From contig JADYXZ010000009.1 of NCBI GenBank assembly GCA_020853885.1, positions 124,001 to 188,000 of the forward strand: a stretch of 64,000 nt of DNA. Direction: 5' to 3'. Of this stretch, positions 43,200 through 52,240 are shown piece by piece. This stretch comes from Bradyrhizobiaceae bacterium (lineage in GTDB: Bacteria > Pseudomonadota > Alphaproteobacteria > Rhizobiales > Xanthobacteraceae). Positions within the stretch are counted from its first letter, which is position 1; each line of letters begins with the position of its first letter. The translations under genes were made by a program, and so were the position numbers. The notes under the pieces are model-generated. The model saw nothing but the letters and a program-made list of their open reading frames with translations. It made no database searches and was not told the DNA's origin.

Positions 43200-44525
43200 G
43201 TGACATACCTCCCGAACTACAAGATTCTCGACTGGAAGATGGACACGCTTCCGCGCGAGCAGCTGATTCGGCTGCAAGGCGAGCGCCTAGCCGCGATCGT
43301 GCGCTATGTCTATGCGAACACCGATTTCTGGAGGCGCAAGTTCGACGCAGCCGGCGTCGGGCCGGCAGACATCAATTCGATCGAGGACCTGCACCGCGTG
43401 CCGTTCTGCACCAAGAAGGAGTTGCAGGAAGATCAGGCGAAGAACCCGCCCTTCGGCTCCTATGTCGGCACGCCGAGGAGCCACTGGTTCAAGATGACGG
43501 CGACCTCGGGGACGACCGGAACTCCGCTGCGCCGGGTCTATTCGGCGCGGGACTGGGGCTATGTGCTGGACCGCTTCCAGCGCAACCCCGTGGTCGGGCC
43601 GGGCGACATGGTGATGGTCATGAGCCCGACCGACGGCCTGATCGGACCGACCCTCGGCGCCGCGGCAGCGGAGCGCTGCGGCGCGCTGGTCATCTATGCG
43701 GGACGTTACAGCACGAAGCAGCGATTGCAGATGCTTCTCGAGCTGCGGCCCAAAACCGTCAGCGGCACGGCGTCCTATCTGCTGCACCTCCTGGAGGTGG
43801 CGGGCGAGAGCGGCATCGATCTGCGCGAGGCTGGCGTGCAAATCCTGCAGTCCGTCGGCGAGCCCGGTGCTGCGGTGGACGCCACGCGCGCCCGGCTCCA
43901 TCAGGGCTGGGGGGCGAACGTCATCGATGGCTTCGGCCTCGCGGAGATTTTCCCGCTCGGCGGCTCGCGCCTGCATTCTACGGACATCCACATCGCCAGC
44001 GACATGGCGCTGGTGGAGATCCTGGATCCTTCGACCGGGACCCCGGTCCCGCGCGGCGAAGCGGGAGAGTTGGTCGTGACCAATCTCGTCGGCGATACCC
44101 AGCCGCTGCTGCGCTATCGCACCGGCGACCTGGTGCGCCAGGCGCTCGACGATGTCGGTGCCGACGGCTTCACCGGCACGCGGTTGGTCGGCGGCATCAT
44201 TGGGCGGATCGACGACATGGTCTGGTTCCGAGGCGCCAATATCTACCCGTCGGCGATCGAGCAGACGATCCGGAGCTTTCCCGAGCTCGGTCCCGAATTC
44301 CAGGTCGTCATTTCCGGCAGCAATGCCCTGCCGACGCTGACCGTCAAGGTGGAGCCCGCCGGCAACGGCCGTCCCCTCGCGGAATCCGTGATACGCCGGC
44401 TGAGCAGCGAACTGGATGCAGCGATCCGCGTTCACGCCGCCATCGAAATCGCGGAGGCTGGAACCCTGCCCCGCGTCGACGAGAAAGGTAAGGCGCGGCG
44501 CATCATCGACCAGCGCTTGGCCTGA
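43200..44525 (+). CDS. PaaK-like carboxylate-CoA ligase (phenylacetate-CoA ligase family)
   Basis: A 441-residue adenylate-forming enzyme. The start is a GTG (VTYLPNYKILDW) behind AGGA; ATG at 43240 is an alternative. MTATSGTTGTPLRRVYS is the phosphate loop, LRYRTGDLVRQ the hinge-region A8 motif, and DEKGKARRIIDQRL the C-terminal end with the likely catalytic Lys. Phenylacetate-CoA ligases are about 430 residues, so it is full length. It would activate an imported acid as its CoA thioester, which may also be the MarR ligand. Confidence 0.88.
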   Translation: MTYLPNYKILDWKMDTLPREQLIRLQGERLAAIVRYVYANTDFWRRKFDAAGVGPADINSIEDLHRVPFCTKKELQEDQAKNPPFGSYVGTPRSHWFKMTATSGTTGTPLRRVYSARDWGYVLDRFQRNPVVGPGDMVMVMSPTDGLIGPTLGAAAAERCGALVIYAGRYSTKQRLQMLLELRPKTVSGTASYLLHLLEVAGESGIDLREAGVQILQSVGEPGAAVDATRARLHQGWGANVIDGFGLAEIFPLGGSRLHSTDIHIASDMALVEILDPSTGTPVPRGEAGELVVTNLVGDTQPLLRYRTGDLVRQALDDVGADGFTGTRLVGGIIGRIDDMVWFRGANIYPSAIEQTIRSFPELGPEFQVVISGSNALPTLTVKVEPAGNGRPLAESVIRRLSSELDAAIRVHAAIEIAEAGTLPRVDEKGKARRIIDQRLA

Positions 44526-44602
44526 ATCCGAAGTTACCTGGCGGAGCACACAGTCGCTTGCTAACCGCTCTCTACGTGGCTTTCCCTGAAAACAGCGAAG
44601 AA

Positions 44603-44759
44603 AACAGGGAATTTTCGAAGAAGCGCTGATCTCCGCCGATGACTCTGCCAGATTGTTCATTAATTTCAGTATCTTGGTGAGAAAATCCCTGCTCCACCGA
44701 ACAGCGAATTTTTGGCTGACGATTAGGGAATTCGGACGTCAAAGCAGGGAATTTTTCCC
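44603..44759. other. Gene-free gap with repeated CAGGGAATTTT-like words
   Basis: The 396-base gap after the CoA ligase contains no gene. Four related words appear: ACAGGGAATTTTC near 44603, ACAGCGAATTTTT at 44701, TAGGGAATTCGG at 44724 and GCAGGGAATTTTT at 44744. It is where base composition changes from high GC to lower GC, so it may be the scar of an insertion. Confidence 0.35.
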
Positions 44760-44921
44760 GTGCACTTAGCGATGGATGCCTCTCTTTACAAACCTCCAAG
44801 ACTCGAGGTCTTCATCCGCACCTTCGCCGCACAGGCAGCCCAACCCTCGTCGTCCCCAGCCTACGCTGGCGTCGCGCCATTCATGCACCAACAATCACAC
44901 TGGGCCCGTCGATGGGGCCGG

Positions 44922-45644
44922 TCAGTATTTCGTTTCAGCCGAATGCATCGCTAGGAGGCGATTGAGACCGTCAACAATATGACTGGAAATGGCCTGACGA
45001 GTGCGCTCCGCATCACGACTCTCAAGCGCGAGAACGATTCTTTCATGCTCGGCAATGATCTCCTTGAGATCGGGCACCCCACGTCCAAATAACTCTCGTG
45101 CGACCTGAGGTCCATAACTCAGTCCCTTATATGCATGCAGAATTAGATTGTTTCCTGCTGCTTGCACGATGGCGGAATGAAATTCGTCGTTGAGATCTAC
45201 GAACTTACGGAACTGTGAAAACTTCTTTCCCGTCGGCACCGCCGCAATCTTGTCGTTCAGTGCTCGAAGTTGCTGGATCAGCGAGGGGGATAGGTTCTTG
45301 ACTACGGCGTCGACGACCGCCTTCTCGATCATGAGACGCGCGTCGAATAGCTCTTTTAAATCGAAGTCAGAAAGGCGCTTTGCGACCCGATACCCCTTAT
45401 TGGGGTGATACTCGACGAGCTTTTCGGCGTGCAATCGGGCAAGTGCCTCTCGTATGGGGATCAGGCTGACCCCGAATTCTCTAGCAAGTTGATCTATGAC
45501 TAGACGGCTTCCTTCCGGAAGCAGCCCGTCCGTAATTCGCTGCTGCAAATGCTCAAAGGCCTGTCCGGCCAGACTCACTGCTTGCAGCTTTTTTCTTCGC
45601 TTATTGCCGGAATTTGCCGAGGCTTCGAGCAAGGGAAACTCCAA
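44922..45644 (-). CDS. GntR-family transcriptional regulator (FadR/FCD subfamily)
   Basis: A 240-residue regulator. The N-terminal winged helix includes LLPEGSRLVIDQLAREFGVS and LIPIREALARLHAEKLVEY. From about residue 95 an all-helical FCD ligand domain follows, with its usual metal/ligand residues (DARLMIEKAVV, DLNDEFHSAIVQAAGN). It is divergent from the CaiB-like gene. Most FCD regulators repress catabolic genes and are released by a sugar acid or organic acid. The ATATATGAT sites at 45717, 49686 and 59947 are its likely operators. Confidence 0.9.
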   Translation of the reverse strand: MEFPLLEASANSGNKRRKKLQAVSLAGQAFEHLQQRITDGLLPEGSRLVIDQLAREFGVSLIPIREALARLHAEKLVEYHPNKGYRVAKRLSDFDLKELFDARLMIEKAVVDAVVKNLSPSLIQQLRALNDKIAAVPTGKKFSQFRKFVDLNDEFHSAIVQAAGNNLILHAYKGLSYGPQVARELFGRGVPDLKEIIAEHERIVLALESRDAERTRQAISSHIVDGLNRLLAMHSAETKY

Positions 45645-45716
45645 GATTCGCAGGGCTAAGAGCTAGCACCACAGGCGCTGACTACAATATTGATTTTGCG
45701 ATTGCACCGTAGCATT

Positions 45717-45735
45717 ATCATAGATAATATATGAT
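45717..45735. promoter_or_regulatory. Candidate GntR operator in the regulator/CaiB divergent region
   Basis: Inverted repeat ATCATA-N7-TATGAT. The 15-base stretch at 45721-45735, TAGATAATATATGAT, differs in one base from the minus-strand sequence at 59947-59961. It lies 15 bases before the CaiB-like start codon. Confidence 0.6.
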
Positions 45736-45749
45736 CTGATAAACCTCCT

Positions 45750-47006
45750 ATGAGCGACCAACCTGTGTTTTCGAACGTGAAAAAGAAGCTTGGCGAGCAG
45801 TCGCGACACCCTCCGCTTGAGGGTGTGCGCGTAATCGACCTGACAATTGCCATGGCCGGACCTCTCGCCTCGCAGCGTTTGGGCGACATGGGAGCCGACA
45901 TTATCAAGATCGAATCTCTCGACTCGGGGGATCTTACGCGCGTTTTTATATTGAATGATACCACGATCGACGCCGATACGACGAGTTTTCTTGCACTTAA
46001 TCGGAACAAGCGATCAGTGTGCATCAATCTCAAAGAAGCGCGAGGAAGGGAAGTTTTACTTCGCTTGGCCAAGACGGCCGACGTGCTTCTTCAGAACTTT
46101 CGGCCCGGCGTCGTCGATAGGTTGGGCGTCTCTTACAGCGATGTTCAAGCTGTAAATGATTCGATCGTCTACTGCTCTATCAGCGGATTCGGCGATACCG
46201 GACCTATGGCTCAGCATCCGGGACAAGACCTGCTCGTGCAGGCATTTTCGGGGATGATGTTCAACGCGGGTTATGTAGACGGACCGCCACATCCGGCCCC
46301 AGTGTATCTCGTCGACGCTGCAACATCGCATCTTGCAACCGAAGCCATTCTCGCTGCGCTCATCCAGCGCCAACGCGATGGAGTCGGCCAACACGTTAAA
46401 GTATCGCTTCTTGGGGCAGCCCTGGAGATGCAGATTCAGGAACTGACTACGTATCTGCATACACGCAAGTTAGCTTCGCGTACCCGGTCACCATATGCTA
46501 GCATATGGTTAGAACCGCCTTACGGAATTTATCGAACTAGCGATTCTTGGATTGCACTTTCACAGAATGATATGCGGACCATCGGAGAGATAGTTGGAAG
46601 TGAAAGTCTGATCCGAGTTTTTGAAGCGAAACCGATCAAGGGCGACTCGAGCGCGAATGTGGCTTGGCGCGATGAACTTTATTGCACGCTCCAAGATGCT
46701 TTGCTGTCCGACACAACGAATGCCTGGATCAAAAAATTGCTTCCGCGAAAAATATGGTGCGGACCAGTGCAGACGTACGAGGAACTGGTCGACCACCCGC
46801 AAAGCGCAGGGTTCTTCGCGTCATTCTATCGTCAGGGATCAAAGCAGATCGACACAGTTGCGCCAGCGATCTCATTCTCCCAGGGCGAGGCAGTTGGATT
46901 AAAGCCGCCCCCCACGCTCGGCGAACATACAGAAGAGGTCCTCCTCGATCTCGGCATGACGAAAGAAGAAATCACAAGCCTACGAAACGAAAAGATAGTT
47001 TCATGA
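45750..47006 (+). CDS. CaiB/BaiF-type CoA-transferase (class III)
   Basis: A 418-residue enzyme. PLEGVRVIDLTIAMAGPLAS and LGDMGADIIKIE are family signatures. The catalytic Asp is expected at about 160 in HPGQDLLVQAFSG. Class III CoA-transferases move CoA between carboxylic acids through an aspartyl-CoA anhydride. It is the first gene of the island's forward operon and overlaps the next gene by ATGA. It would form the CoA thioester handled by the two following beta-oxidation-like enzymes. The acceptor acid is unknown. Confidence 0.92.
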   Translation: MSDQPVFSNVKKKLGEQSRHPPLEGVRVIDLTIAMAGPLASQRLGDMGADIIKIESLDSGDLTRVFILNDTTIDADTTSFLALNRNKRSVCINLKEARGREVLLRLAKTADVLLQNFRPGVVDRLGVSYSDVQAVNDSIVYCSISGFGDTGPMAQHPGQDLLVQAFSGMMFNAGYVDGPPHPAPVYLVDAATSHLATEAILAALIQRQRDGVGQHVKVSLLGAALEMQIQELTTYLHTRKLASRTRSPYASIWLEPPYGIYRTSDSWIALSQNDMRTIGEIVGSESLIRVFEAKPIKGDSSANVAWRDELYCTLQDALLSDTTNAWIKKLLPRKIWCGPVQTYEELVDHPQSAGFFASFYRQGSKQIDTVAPAISFSQGEAVGLKPPPTLGEHTEEVLLDLGMTKEEITSLRNEKIVS

Positions 47007-47758
47007 GCGGAAGGATCATCCTCTCTCGCAGCGGTCCCGTTGCGGAAATTCTCATCGACCGTCCGGATAAACATAATGCCATGACGCCGTCCATGGCGGT
47101 CGAACTGCGGGAAATTTGTCGCGTTGTCGAACGCGACGACGCAATACGAACAGTCGTTCTTGCGGGAGCTGGCAATCGCGCGTTTTGCGCCGGATCTGAT
47201 ATCAACGCGCTCGACGAGTATCCAAGCGTATGGCATTTCCGCAATCGCGTGGACTACGCAACCCAGATCCGCAATCTCAGCAAACCCTGCGTCGCGGCGT
47301 TAAAGGGGTGGGTTCTCGGTGGCGGCCTCGAACTTTGCCTCGGCGCCGATATCCGTATCGCCGCTACGTCCGCTCGGTTCGGCGCCCCGGAAGTGACGCA
47401 CGGTTGGGTTGGCGCCGGCGGCGCCTCACAACTCCTGCCTCGCCTGATCGGGTATGGCCGCGCGTCGTTGTTACTTCTCGGCGGCGAACCGATCGACGCG
47501 CAAACCGCCAAGGACTGGGGACTCGTTGAGAAACTTGTCAGTGACGGGCAGGAGCTCGATCGCGCGCGCAAGGTGGCTGAACAGTTGGCGCGGCACACGC
47601 TGGTTGCGCTGCAAACCGTGAAATCATCGATCCGATGCGCTCTCTCGACGCCGCTGGAAGCTGGAATCCGCTACGAAAACGAAGCAATGGCGGTCGCTTT
47701 TGCCCTCGGCAACGCTGAGACGGGTCGCGCCAAGTTTAAGGAGCGCAAGAAGGGTTAA
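47003..47758 (+). CDS. Enoyl-CoA hydratase/isomerase family protein
   Basis: A 251-residue crotonase-fold protein. The oxyanion-hole segments are AFCAGSDINAL and KGWVLGGGLELCLGADI. FGAPEVTHGWVGAGGASQL carries the Glu equivalent to Glu144 of rat hydratase, but the second catalytic Glu position appears to be Leu (ASLLLLGGEP), so it may not be a simple hydratase. The start ATG overlaps the CoA-transferase stop. It acts on a CoA thioester, probably the one made by the CoA-transferase. Confidence 0.9.
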   Translation: MSGRIILSRSGPVAEILIDRPDKHNAMTPSMAVELREICRVVERDDAIRTVVLAGAGNRAFCAGSDINALDEYPSVWHFRNRVDYATQIRNLSKPCVAALKGWVLGGGLELCLGADIRIAATSARFGAPEVTHGWVGAGGASQLLPRLIGYGRASLLLLGGEPIDAQTAKDWGLVEKLVSDGQELDRARKVAEQLARHTLVALQTVKSSIRCALSTPLEAGIRYENEAMAVAFALGNAETGRAKFKERKKG

Positions 47759-47797
47759 GCCGTCTGATCCCGTGTGACGCAGCAAGGGAGTTGAAGA

Positions 47798-48688
47798 ATG
47801 TTTGTTTCCTGTCCGACCTGGACCTTCGGAACGCAGTGGGTTGTCGGAGAGCTGAATCTGGAAGGTGCTCTCGGTATCATCAGTGCACTTGGTTTCCGCC
47901 ACTGTGAGGTCGGCTTCGGGCACATTCAGCCGGCGATCATCGCGGAGGACCCGCAGCTGCATGCGGATGATACCCGGCGATTGCTCGACAAGCACGAATT
48001 GATCGTCCACGACGTCTATCCATTTTGGGCCACTCGGTATTCACAGCCACCGCTTACCTGGATCAACTGCGCAATCAACGTAGCGGACGCTAATGCGCGG
48101 AAAGAGGTGCTCTTTCTATTTGATGCAATGGTCAAATACATCAAACAGATTGGAGCCGAGGGCATTACGGTTTCGTCGGGACCGGTTCATGAAGATCTCG
48201 GCTTTGAAAAATCGTTCGAGTTGAGCAGGACGATACTCGTCGAAATGCTTAAGCGGGCACATGACGCCGGCATTGAACTCGGAATTGAGCCGCACTTGAA
48301 GTCGCCAACTCATTCTCCAGAAACGTCACTACGAATGTGCCAAGAGGTGCCCGGTCTCCAGGTAGCGCTTGACTGGACGCATTTTATCCGCGGCGGATAC
48401 ACGATGGACGACGGCGACATCCTAATCCCTTATGCCCGCCGGGTCGACGCACGTCAGGGAAATCGCAACTTCGTACAGTGCCGGATGAAGGACGGTGAAG
48501 TCGATTACTCTCACGTCGTTCAGAAGCTATTTGCGGCTGGCTACCGTCGCGCGATCTCGTGCGAGTATGTGTGCAATGAGTTCGCTCCGGGATGCGATAC
48601 GCTCGATTGCGTGACCGAGACGCTCTTGATGAAGAAGCATATTGAACGATTGATCTATCAGGCGCTTCCGGTTGGCGTCATTCGCTAA
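47798..48688 (+). CDS. Sugar phosphate isomerase/epimerase family protein (TIM barrel)
   Basis: A 296-residue AP-endonuclease-2-like TIM barrel, with GGGAG ahead of its ATG. Likely metal ligands lie in VGFGHI, EPHLKSPTHSPETS, DWTHFIRGGY, and SCEYVCNEF. Members include hydroxypyruvate isomerase, xylose-isomerase-like epimerases and dehydratases for inositol. It sits between two CoA-thioester enzymes in a tight operon; its stop overlaps the next start. It may isomerise a sugar acid before or after CoA activation. Confidence 0.82.
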   Translation: MFVSCPTWTFGTQWVVGELNLEGALGIISALGFRHCEVGFGHIQPAIIAEDPQLHADDTRRLLDKHELIVHDVYPFWATRYSQPPLTWINCAINVADANARKEVLFLFDAMVKYIKQIGAEGITVSSGPVHEDLGFEKSFELSRTILVEMLKRAHDAGIELGIEPHLKSPTHSPETSLRMCQEVPGLQVALDWTHFIRGGYTMDDGDILIPYARRVDARQGNRNFVQCRMKDGEVDYSHVVQKLFAAGYRRAISCEYVCNEFAPGCDTLDCVTETLLMKKHIERLIYQALPVGVIR

Positions 48689-49587
48689 TGCCGATCAAGC
48701 ATGCTCTTGTTATCGGCGCCGGCAATATGGGCGTGGGCATCGCAGTTGATCTTGCCCGCGCAGGAATTGCTGTCACTCTGGTTTCACGCACGCCTGCACG
48801 ACGAAGTGAAGCTCAGACAAAGCTCGCTGAACTTGCCGACGAATTAGTGCGGGAAATTGGCGAGGAGCCAAATTGGCAGAAGCGGATTTCAGTCTCCGAA
48901 AATACTCAGCACATTCAGCCTGACGTCATCATCGAAGCAATCATCGAGAGGGCAAATGAGAAAAATGCTCTCTTCCGGGATCTTGAGCGTCAGTTCCCTT
49001 ATGTTGCCATTTGGTCCACGACTTCGGCCATTCCAGCGAGCGCGATGATTGAGGGGTTGGCACGCCCGGAACGAGTGATTGTCGCACACTATGCCAATCC
49101 TGCGCATTTGATGCCCGTCGTTGAGGTCGTTCCGAGCCCAAAGACCTCCGAAGCAGTAATTAGCGAATGCATTGAGTCGCTGCGTAGTTGGGGAAAACGC
49201 CCCGTCCTCGTGCGCGACGAATTGCCTGGGTTCATTTTCAATCGTCTTCAATACGCGGTTGTACGCGAAGCAATAAGCCTCGTGCGGCGCGGCGCGATTT
49301 CAGCTGAGGATCTCGATGCGGTGGTGACGCATGGTTACGGCCTTCGGCTGCCTGTGGTTGGACCGCTCGCAATGGTCGATCTGTCCACACTTCCCGTCTA
49401 TGCGAGGATTGCGAAGCTGATCCTTCCCGATCTTGAGAACGCGAAGGACTTGCCGCTGCTCGATGAGAAGGCCGCTGCGAACGAGACGTTCTTACAATGG
49501 TCATCGGGACAACAGGACAAATTGCGAGCAAAATTACGCCGCGAGCTTATTGGGAGGTTGCGTGAACGGGAACGGGGCAGCCGCTAG
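48688..49587 (+). CDS. 3-hydroxyacyl-CoA dehydrogenase family protein
   Basis: A 299-residue enzyme with an N-terminal Rossmann fold, VIGAGNMGVGIAVDLARAG, and the catalytic region VIVAHYANPAHLMPVVEVVP, where His and Glu fit the HFxNPxHxxxLVE family motif. The C-terminal helical dimerisation domain starts near 185 with LPGFIFNRLQYAVVREA. It would oxidise a hydroxyacyl-CoA or another beta-hydroxy acid with NAD. Its start overlaps the preceding stop (TAATG), ending the first block of the island. Confidence 0.88.
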   Translation: MPIKHALVIGAGNMGVGIAVDLARAGIAVTLVSRTPARRSEAQTKLAELADELVREIGEEPNWQKRISVSENTQHIQPDVIIEAIIERANEKNALFRDLERQFPYVAIWSTTSAIPASAMIEGLARPERVIVAHYANPAHLMPVVEVVPSPKTSEAVISECIESLRSWGKRPVLVRDELPGFIFNRLQYAVVREAISLVRRGAISAEDLDAVVTHGYGLRLPVVGPLAMVDLSTLPVYARIAKLILPDLENAKDLPLLDEKAAANETFLQWSSGQQDKLRAKLRRELIGRLRERERGSR

Positions 49588-49685
49588 CGAAAAGCTGAAA
49601 TTTCCTCGATGCCACACACGTTTAGGTCACCCAAGACTTGATAAAATCCAATGCTTTCAGACTTGCGCCCCTTCTCAAAACATGT

Positions 49686-49697
49686 ATCATATATGAA
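49686..49697. promoter_or_regulatory. Candidate GntR operator before the sugar ABC transporter genes
   Basis: ATCATATATGAA contains a perfect 10-base palindrome, TCATATATGA, and shares the ATATATGAT core (minus strand) with the sites at 45727 and 59947. It lies 87 bases before the binding-protein start, in a 196-base gap with no other feature. Confidence 0.5.
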
Positions 49698-49783
49698 ATG
49701 TAGACGGCCGAACGCATCGAACTCTGGACTTCCCGGCACGGGGATGACGGCGGGCTAGGCCGTACAAGCTGAGGGAGGAACCC

Positions 49784-50746
49784 ATGCATTGCGTTATTGA
49801 CAGACGTCAATTCACCCGCCTCGTAGTCGGCTCCGGAGCGTTAGTAGCAGGCAGCGGTCTCGGGGCGTTTGCCCAGGCCAAGAAGCGGGTCGCATTCGCC
49901 AATATCTCCGACGAGATTCCGTTCGGAGCTTCAGTCCTGCGCGGCGTAAAGGACGCCGCCGCAAAGCGAACGGATATGGAGGCCACGTTCTTTGATAACC
50001 GCAACGATGCGGCTCGTGCCCTCGATAATGCACGCGCCGTCGTTGCCGCGAAATTCGATCTGTTCATCGAATACAACGCTCAGGCCGGATCGAATCTTCC
50101 GATCTGGCGGATGATGCAGGAAGCGAAGATACCGATTCTCGCTGTGCAGATCGGTGTAGGTGAAGCACCGCTCTTCGCCGTCGACAATCGCATCTCTGGA
50201 ACGGATTCCGGCCGGGTCCTCGCTGAGACGGCAAAGTCACGCTGGTCAGGCCAGGAACCGGTCGCGATCATCATCAGTATTCCCGAAGCAGGCCCGTTCA
50301 TCGCGGAACGAGCAGCCGGAGCTAAGGAAGCAATCCAGAAAGTTTATTCCGGAATCGAGTTTGTCGAGTTCTCGAGCCGAAACGACGCCGGCCATACCCG
50401 TCAACTGGTCACGGATACGTTGACGCGTTTTCCGAACCGCAAGGTCATCTGTTGGGTCCACGTTGACGCAATGGCTCTCTCTGCGCTTGCCGCGGTCCGC
50501 AATGCTGGACGCGCCGCCGACGTCTTCATCACCACCACGGGCGGCGACCGGGCAGCGTTTCCAGAAATTCGCGCAGACAACAGTCCGTTCCTTGGGACCT
50601 ATGCCTTCTTCCCGGAACTGTGGGGCAACGACATCATACAGCTAGCCGCCGAAATGCTGGCGGGGAAGACGTTACCCAAGTTGATCCACCCGAAGCGACA
50701 GCTGTTCCTTACAAAACAAAATATCAACGAGTACTATCCCTCGTGA
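49784..50746 (+). CDS. Sugar ABC transporter substrate-binding protein (ribose type, family 4)
   Basis: A 320-residue periplasmic-binding-protein-fold protein. The N-terminus carries RRQFTRLVVGSGALVAG, a twin-arginine-like signal ending near AFAQA. RVAFANISDEIPFGASVLRG and FDLFIEYNAQAGSNLPIWR are typical of the RbsB group. It is followed by RbsA- and RbsC-like genes, so it captures a sugar or uronide for that importer. GTGA overlap with the ATPase gene. Confidence 0.88.
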   Translation: MHCVIDRRQFTRLVVGSGALVAGSGLGAFAQAKKRVAFANISDEIPFGASVLRGVKDAAAKRTDMEATFFDNRNDAARALDNARAVVAAKFDLFIEYNAQAGSNLPIWRMMQEAKIPILAVQIGVGEAPLFAVDNRISGTDSGRVLAETAKSRWSGQEPVAIIISIPEAGPFIAERAAGAKEAIQKVYSGIEFVEFSSRNDAGHTRQLVTDTLTRFPNRKVICWVHVDAMALSALAAVRNAGRAADVFITTTGGDRAAFPEIRADNSPFLGTYAFFPELWGNDIIQLAAEMLAGKTLPKLIHPKRQLFLTKQNINEYYPS

Positions 50747-52224
50747 GTAAGACCGTTCTCCTCGCTGGCTCCGGCCTGAGGAAGGCGTTTGGTGGAGTCC
50801 AAGCCGTACGCGGCGTGGACTTCACCGTTTCCGCCGGCGAGGTGCACGCTCTCGTTGGTGAGAACGGTGCGGGTAAGTCAACCTTGGTCAAAATGCTATC
50901 CGGCGTGGTCGAGCCGGATAGTGGGACGATTTCCTGGCTGGATAAGCCCGTAGCGCTACGGTCTCCGGCGAACGCTCGCGCGCTCGGCATCCAGGTTATT
51001 CATCAAGAACTAGAACTGATGCTGCCACTCAGCGTGGCGGAGAATATATTTCTCGGAGCGCTTCCGTCGCGGGGCGGCTTCGTCAACCGCAGAAAGCTTT
51101 ATGGCAAGGCGCGTGAAGTCCTCGAAGGCCTAGGCGCATCGATCGATCCGGCGATGCCGGTCCGCGATCTCTATATCGCAGACCGTCAGGTCGTGGAGAT
51201 CGCCAGGGCCCTGGTCGGAAACGCGCGCGTGCTGTTCTTGGACGAGCCGACGGCGGCGCTTCCGCCGGTGGAAACACAGAAGCTGATGGCCGCAATTGGC
51301 CGTTTGCGAGAACAGGGAGTTGGCCTGATATATGTTTCGCACAAGCTCGACGAGGTCATACAGATCGGTGATCGCATCTCGGTCATGCGCGACGGCAGGA
51401 AGGTCGCCGAACTGGAGCGTGGAACCACAACGCGAGAAAGCTTGGTCGAGCAGATACTGGGCCGAGAACTCAAGAACCTGACGCTTGAGAAGGGCCACAA
51501 GCTAAAGGACAAGGCGGTTCGCGTCGAAAATCTAAGGGCGGCAGGAGCGCTGGAAGGCGTTTCCTTTGATGCGGGAAAGGGTGAGATCGTCGGTTTTTTT
51601 GGTCTTCTCGGCGCGGGACAGAGCGCGATACCAGAGATTCTGTTCGGTTTCCGCGACGCCGATGCGGACGCCGTCGAGATGGGCACGCTTAATCAACTTC
51701 CCTCCTCACCGGCTCAGGCGATCCGCGCAGGATTGGGGTTCGTCCCTTCCGATCGGAAGGGGGCAGGCTTGGCGCTCAATCTCCCAATCTGGGAAAACCT
51801 GCTAATGACCGATCTCGGCCGGGTTACGCGAGGCGGGTTTATTCGTCGCGAGCTCGTCGACGCAGAATGCAACGCAATCGTGGATCAATTGGACATCCGT
51901 TGCAGCTCGATCGATCAACAAACGGGTAATCTGAGCGGCGGTAACCAGCAGAAGATTGTCCTAGGCAAATGGCATCACGATCAAACGGATATTCTCTTGC
52001 TTGATGAGCCGACGCGAGGCGTGGACGTCGGGGCCAAGGCTGAAATCTATCGTCTTCTCCACGCTTACGCCGCCTCGGGCGGATGCTGTCTCGTCTTCTC
52101 GTCCGACGCGGAAGAGGTGGCGACTCTATGCAATCGAGCATATGCGATGCGGCACGGTCAGATCACGCGACAGATCGATCCCAGCAATCTCGATGTACCC
52201 AACCTGATCGCAGCAGCTCTATAA
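50743..52224 (+). CDS. Sugar ABC transporter ATP-binding protein (RbsA/MglA type)
   Basis: A 493-residue double ATPase. It starts at a GTG overlapping the previous stop; the longer frame upstream is shadow. The first domain has Walker A GENGAGKSTLVKML and Walker B RVLFLDEPTAALPP. Its signature is not canonical (VRDLYIADRQVVEIARAL). The second domain has degenerate Walker A (GLLGAGQSAIPEILFG) but a good signature, LSGGNQQKIVLGKW, and ILLLDEPTRGVDVG, as usual for this family. Confidence 0.93.
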   Translation: MSKTVLLAGSGLRKAFGGVQAVRGVDFTVSAGEVHALVGENGAGKSTLVKMLSGVVEPDSGTISWLDKPVALRSPANARALGIQVIHQELELMLPLSVAENIFLGALPSRGGFVNRRKLYGKAREVLEGLGASIDPAMPVRDLYIADRQVVEIARALVGNARVLFLDEPTAALPPVETQKLMAAIGRLREQGVGLIYVSHKLDEVIQIGDRISVMRDGRKVAELERGTTTRESLVEQILGRELKNLTLEKGHKLKDKAVRVENLRAAGALEGVSFDAGKGEIVGFFGLLGAGQSAIPEILFGFRDADADAVEMGTLNQLPSSPAQAIRAGLGFVPSDRKGAGLALNLPIWENLLMTDLGRVTRGGFIRRELVDAECNAIVDQLDIRCSSIDQQTGNLSGGNQQKIVLGKWHHDQTDILLLDEPTRGVDVGAKAEIYRLLHAYAASGGCCLVFSSDAEEVATLCNRAYAMRHGQITRQIDPSNLDVPNLIAAAL

Positions 52225-52240
52225 GCACCGGAGGGTCACT

